DNA of 64,000 nucleotides from Brachyspira intermedia PWS/A (GTDB lineage Bacteria > Spirochaetota > Brachyspiria > Brachyspirales > Brachyspiraceae), in NCBI RefSeq assembly GCF_000223215.1, contig NC_017243.1:1798001-1862000 (forward strand), given 5' to 3'. Numbering within the stretch: the stretch's first letter is position 1; the number at the start of each line of letters is the position of its first letter. The notes below the pieces were generated by a model. The model saw only the letters and a list, made by a program, of their open reading frames with translations. It did not search any database and had not been told where the DNA came from. Shown in pieces: positions 61,362-64,000 of the stretch. A program made the position numbers and the translations under genes.

Positions 61362-61856
61362 CTATTTAAAAGCATTATTAACTAACTCTATAGCCTCTTT
61401 ACCTGTCATATATTCTATATGCAGTTCTATAATATAAAAAGCATCGTACTCTTTATCAATTACATTATTTCTATTTGATTCATTATCATTAGGATAATAT
61501 TTCAATGCAAGTTTTTCAATGGCTTTTCTTTTTTGATTATCATCTTCAATTATGAAAGCCTTACCAAAAACAATAACACTTCTATAATAAGTTGTATACT
61601 CTTTTGGCTTTACATCATCTTTTTCTATAACACAGAAAGAAACTTTATTATTATTTTTTATAGCATCTAATTTATATCCGCTTTTAGCAACATGAAAAAA
61701 TATTTTATTATCATAATAAACATAACTTAAAGGAACAGCATAAGGATAATCATCATCACCTAAAACAGCCAACACTCCAGAGCTGCATTTTTCTAATATT
61801 GAAATGCTTTGCGAATTTGATAATAATTGATTTTTCCTTCTCATTTCTCTAAACAT
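61362..61856 (-). CDS. Pyridoxamine 5'-phosphate oxidase-family flavoprotein (NimA-like)
   Basis: 164 residues of the split-barrel flavin/heme-binding family. Visible are the N-terminal M-R-R-K-N-Q-L-L, S-G-V-L-A-V-L-G-D-D-D-Y-P-Y-A-V-P-L-S-Y-V-Y and F-H-V-A-K-S-G-Y-K-L-D-A-I, with a C-terminal helix segment (H-I-E-Y-M-T-G-K-E-A-I). NimA members reduce nitroimidazoles; others bind heme. The real substrate is unknown. It lies just upstream of tldD on the same strand. Confidence 0.85.
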   Translation of the reverse strand: MFREMRRKNQLLSNSQSISILEKCSSGVLAVLGDDDYPYAVPLSYVYYDNKIFFHVAKSGYKLDAIKNNNKVSFCVIEKDDVKPKEYTTYYRSVIVFGKAFIIEDDNQKRKAIEKLALKYYPNDNESNRNNVIDKEYDAFYIIELHIEYMTGKEAIELVNNAFK

Positions 61857-61949
61857 AATAATATTATATACATTAATAGAAAAATAATCAAATTGACAAG
61901 TATTTTATTATCATATAATATATAACAAAATAATAAAAAGGATATTATA

Positions 61950-62345
61950 ATGCATACTATCAATGTAAAAACTAAAGCTAGATTCGATATAGTTGATATT
62001 ACAGGAGAAGTTCAAAAATGCATAAATGATGAAAATATAGAAAGCGGAATAGCTGTTATATTTGTACCGCATACAACTGCAGCTGTTGGAATAAATGAAA
62101 ATGCTGATCCTGATGTTGTTTTTGATATGAAGAATGCTTTTAATAAATTAGTACCTCAGCATGATAATTATGAACACAGAGAAGGTAATTCACAGGCTCA
62201 TGTATTATCATCTTTGGTAGCCCCTAGTTTGACAGTAATAATAGAAAATAAAAAAATAGTATTAGGTACTTGGCAAGACATATACTTTTTTGAATTCGAT
62301 GGTGCTAGAAACAGAAAAGTTTATGTACAGATCATTTCAAAATAA
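61950..62345 (+). CDS. YjbQ family protein (UPF0047)
   Basis: 131-residue single-domain protein of the secondary thiamine-phosphate synthase-like family. It shows V-F-V-P-H-T-T-A-A-V-G-I-N-E-N-A-D-P-D-V, N-S-Q-A-H-V-L-S-S-L-V-A-P and G-T-W-Q-D-I-Y-F-F-E-F-D-G-A-R-N-R-K, with conserved His residues. Function in bacteria is unsettled. It diverges from the PNPOx-like gene. Confidence 0.9.
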   Translation: MHTINVKTKARFDIVDITGEVQKCINDENIESGIAVIFVPHTTAAVGINENADPDVVFDMKNAFNKLVPQHDNYEHREGNSQAHVLSSLVAPSLTVIIENKKIVLGTWQDIYFFEFDGARNRKVYVQIISK

Positions 62346-62623
62346 AAATACATAATACTATAATTTTATTCCTCTCTAGTATTTTGGGCTTTACTAGTAA
62401 AAAATTTTCTTTTTATAAAGTTAGCAATTGAACCAATTAGCTCTATTATTATTCACATATTTACTCCGTAAGTTTAAATATTTATTTTAAAGTATATAAA
62501 TAAAAAAGAAATTGTCAATATACCCTATACAAGTATTAAAAATAAATCAATTTTAAAAATATTTTATATAAAAAAATAAAAATAATGTATAATATATAAA
62601 TAAATTACTATAAGGATATTATT

Positions 62624-63628
62624 ATGTTTAGATCAAAAAAAGAAGATTTCGGAAAAAATTCTTATATCTATACATTGGAAAATGATAAGGGCTTAAAAGT
62701 AAAATTGGCAGAAGTTGGAGCAACTATAACAGGAATATTTTTCAAAGACAAAGAAGGAAAAGAAGTAGAAGTGGCATTTGGTTCTGATGATATAGAGTTT
62801 TATACAGATAAGGCTAAAAACGGACATATGGGTGCTACAGTAGGAAGAGTGGCTGGAAGAACTTTAGGCGCTAAATTTAAAATAGATGATAAAGAATATA
62901 ATATAACAGCAAACAAAGCTCCTGATCATACACATGGAGGGACAAACGGACTTTCTTATGTAATGTACAAGTCAATACAAAAAAAGGACAATGAAGTATT
63001 ATTTTCTTATGTCTCTAAAGACGGAGAAGAAGGATATCCTGGAAATCTTAATTTAATAGTAAAATATACAATTACAGATGAAAATGAAATAATAATAGAC
63101 TATATTGCCACTACAGACAAACCAACTCCTTTAAACGTAATGAATCACTCATATTTTAATTTAAATGGCAGCGGAAATATTAAAGATCATGAAATGTTCA
63201 TAGATGCTAAATACTATCTTGCCGATGAAAATGGTATAACTTCAGGAGAAATATTAAAAACAAAAAATACTCCTTATGATTTCACTTCATTAAAGAAAGT
63301 TGATGATATAATAAAAGCAAAAGACGGCTGTGATAATTGTTTTATTTTTGATGATAATGATATAAATAAACAAAGAGTAAAAATATTATCAAGAAAAACA
63401 AATATAGCTTTAGAAGTATTTACTACTCAGCCTTCTGTATTATTCTATACAGCTAATCATTTCAATAACTTCAAAGTGAGAGATCAAATATTAAATAGAC
63501 ATGAAGCATTCTGTTTAGAAACTCAAAGTCTATCATGTGCATTGAATTTTAATCATTTCCCAAGCATTATACTTTATCCTGACAGAGAATATAATCATAG
63601 AACAATATACAAATTTAGTTTAATATAA
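62624..63628 (+). CDS. galM: Aldose 1-epimerase (galactose mutarotase)
   Basis: 334 residues. Interconverts alpha and beta sugar anomers. Visible are G-A-T-V-G-R-V-A-G-R (substrate Arg), H-T-H-G-G, N-H-S-Y-F-N-L with the catalytic His and the catalytic Glu in F-C-L-E-T-Q. Start has AAGGAT upstream. The 278-base gap before it holds a TATAAT-like -10 near 62587 and no recognised gene. A convergent terminator follows. Confidence 0.94.
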   Translation: MFRSKKEDFGKNSYIYTLENDKGLKVKLAEVGATITGIFFKDKEGKEVEVAFGSDDIEFYTDKAKNGHMGATVGRVAGRTLGAKFKIDDKEYNITANKAPDHTHGGTNGLSYVMYKSIQKKDNEVLFSYVSKDGEEGYPGNLNLIVKYTITDENEIIIDYIATTDKPTPLNVMNHSYFNLNGSGNIKDHEMFIDAKYYLADENGITSGEILKTKNTPYDFTSLKKVDDIIKAKDGCDNCFIFDDNDINKQRVKILSRKTNIALEVFTTQPSVLFYTANHFNNFKVRDQILNRHEAFCLETQSLSCALNFNHFPSIILYPDREYNHRTIYKFSLI

Positions 63629-63649
63629 TAAAATTGAATCAAATAAAAA

Positions 63650-63688
63650 AAGAGGGCAATATTGAAAAATAAAGCCCTCATTATTTTA
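63650..63688. terminator. Bidirectional terminator between galM and the partial gene
   Basis: GAGGGC (63652-63657) pairs with GCCCTC (63674-63679), with T-rich sequence after it and A-rich before it. Confidence 0.8.
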
Positions 63689-63708
63689 TTAACAGTGTGA
63701 AAAACGAA

Positions 63709-63999
63709 TTATCTACTTAAAAAGTACATACCAATTTGGAAGCCTATATCAAATGAAGCTAAAGAATCCTGATTGATTGTAAAATCTTTGAATATACCAT
63801 TTTTATCTATATCAATAGGGAAATCATAATTAGCATATACACCTAATGACATCATAAATTTTCTATTGATTTTTATAAGAAAATCTGCTGAAACCTTTAT
63901 ATAAGGGATATATGAAGTTGTAAAAGCATCTTGTATATCTCCAAAATCTAATGAATATCTATTTTTACTAAATTCATCTCCTTCTTTAGTATATTTCAA
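63709..63999 (-). CDS. C-terminal part of a probable outer-membrane beta-barrel protein (cut by window)
   Basis: The last 96 residues of a protein that begins beyond the right edge. The frame is open at 63999. It shows alternating amphipathic strands (Y-I-K-V-S-A-D-F-L-I-K-I-N, F-M-M-S-L-G-V-Y-A-N-Y, S-L-A-S-F-D-I-G-F-Q-I-G-M-Y-F) typical of small outer-membrane barrels, ending L-S-R. No precise family was recognised. Confidence 0.6.
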   Translation of the reverse strand: MKYTKEGDEFSKNRYSLDFGDIQDAFTTSYIPYIKVSADFLIKINRKFMMSLGVYANYDFPIDIDKNGIFKDFTINQDSLASFDIGFQIGMYFLSR

Positions 64000-64000
64000 A

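Overview
The DNA is strongly A+T-rich. Its gene content (TonB receptor with small lipoproteins, a signal-peptide ankyrin protein, an EIIA/EIICB sugar PTS, a long Pdu-type microcompartment operon, tRNAs without encoded CCA) fits an anaerobic gut spirochaete of the Brachyspira type. That assignment comes from overall gene style, not from a marker gene, so I hold it with moderate confidence. There is no rRNA, CRISPR array, prophage or intact insertion sequence.

Layout. 1-6.7 kb: the 3' part of a class I ribonucleotide reductase, then a phosphate operon (pstS with a probable -1 frameshift, a fused PstC-PstA permease, pstB, phoU). 6.7-9.6 kb: an ABC importer of the TrpXYZ/ABC_sub_bind type on the minus strand. 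9.8-13.7 kb: a cobalamin-riboswitch operon with two small lipoproteins and a TonB-dependent receptor, preceded by a decayed copy of the same locus. 13.9-15.0 kb: a PduQ-like alcohol dehydrogenase. 15.1-19.6 kb: housekeeping genes and two tRNAs. 19.7-35.3 kb: a minus-strand operon for a B12-dependent 1,2-propanediol microcompartment, headed by a second cobalamin riboswitch. 35.9-39.3 kb: a BtuDCF-type ABC importer with an ExbB-like protein. 39.4-41.2 kb: a large lipoprotein. 41.6-46.2 kb: argCJBD. 46.2-48.7 kb: a TetR-controlled ABC exporter. 49.1-51.3 kb: dus and a MalK/UgpC ATPase. 51.8-55.9 kb: a GlcNAc/glucose PTS with two extra proteins made only of tandem EIIB domains. 56-64 kb: an NtrB/NtrC pair, TldD/TldE, small enzymes, galM and a partial gene.

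How it works together. Much of the window is a B12 supply-and-use island. The TonB receptor and lipoproteins, with BtuFCD and ExbB, would import corrinoid. EutT would adenosylate it. PduCDE uses it to dehydrate 1,2-propanediol, with PduGH as reactivase. PduP, PduL and PduQ then process propionaldehyde in a shell made of PduA (three copies), PduB', PduT, a PduK-like protein and another BMC-H protein. The microcompartment is a Pdu/Eut hybrid: the core is Pdu, while EutT, EutJ, a EutQ-like cupin and a eut_hyp-like protein are ethanolamine-type.

Most unusual points: (1) the vertex protein PduN is fused to the N-terminus of the electron-transfer protein PduS; (2) two proteins consist of four and two tandem EIIB phospho-domains with no EIIC; (3) the pdu operon has its own strong promoter downstream of a separately promoted cobalamin riboswitch, a layout that suggests a riboswitch-controlled RNA rather than simple B12 repression; (4) a clear anti-Shine-Dalgarno expression platform lies behind the first riboswitch, next to a collapsed copy of the same locus.
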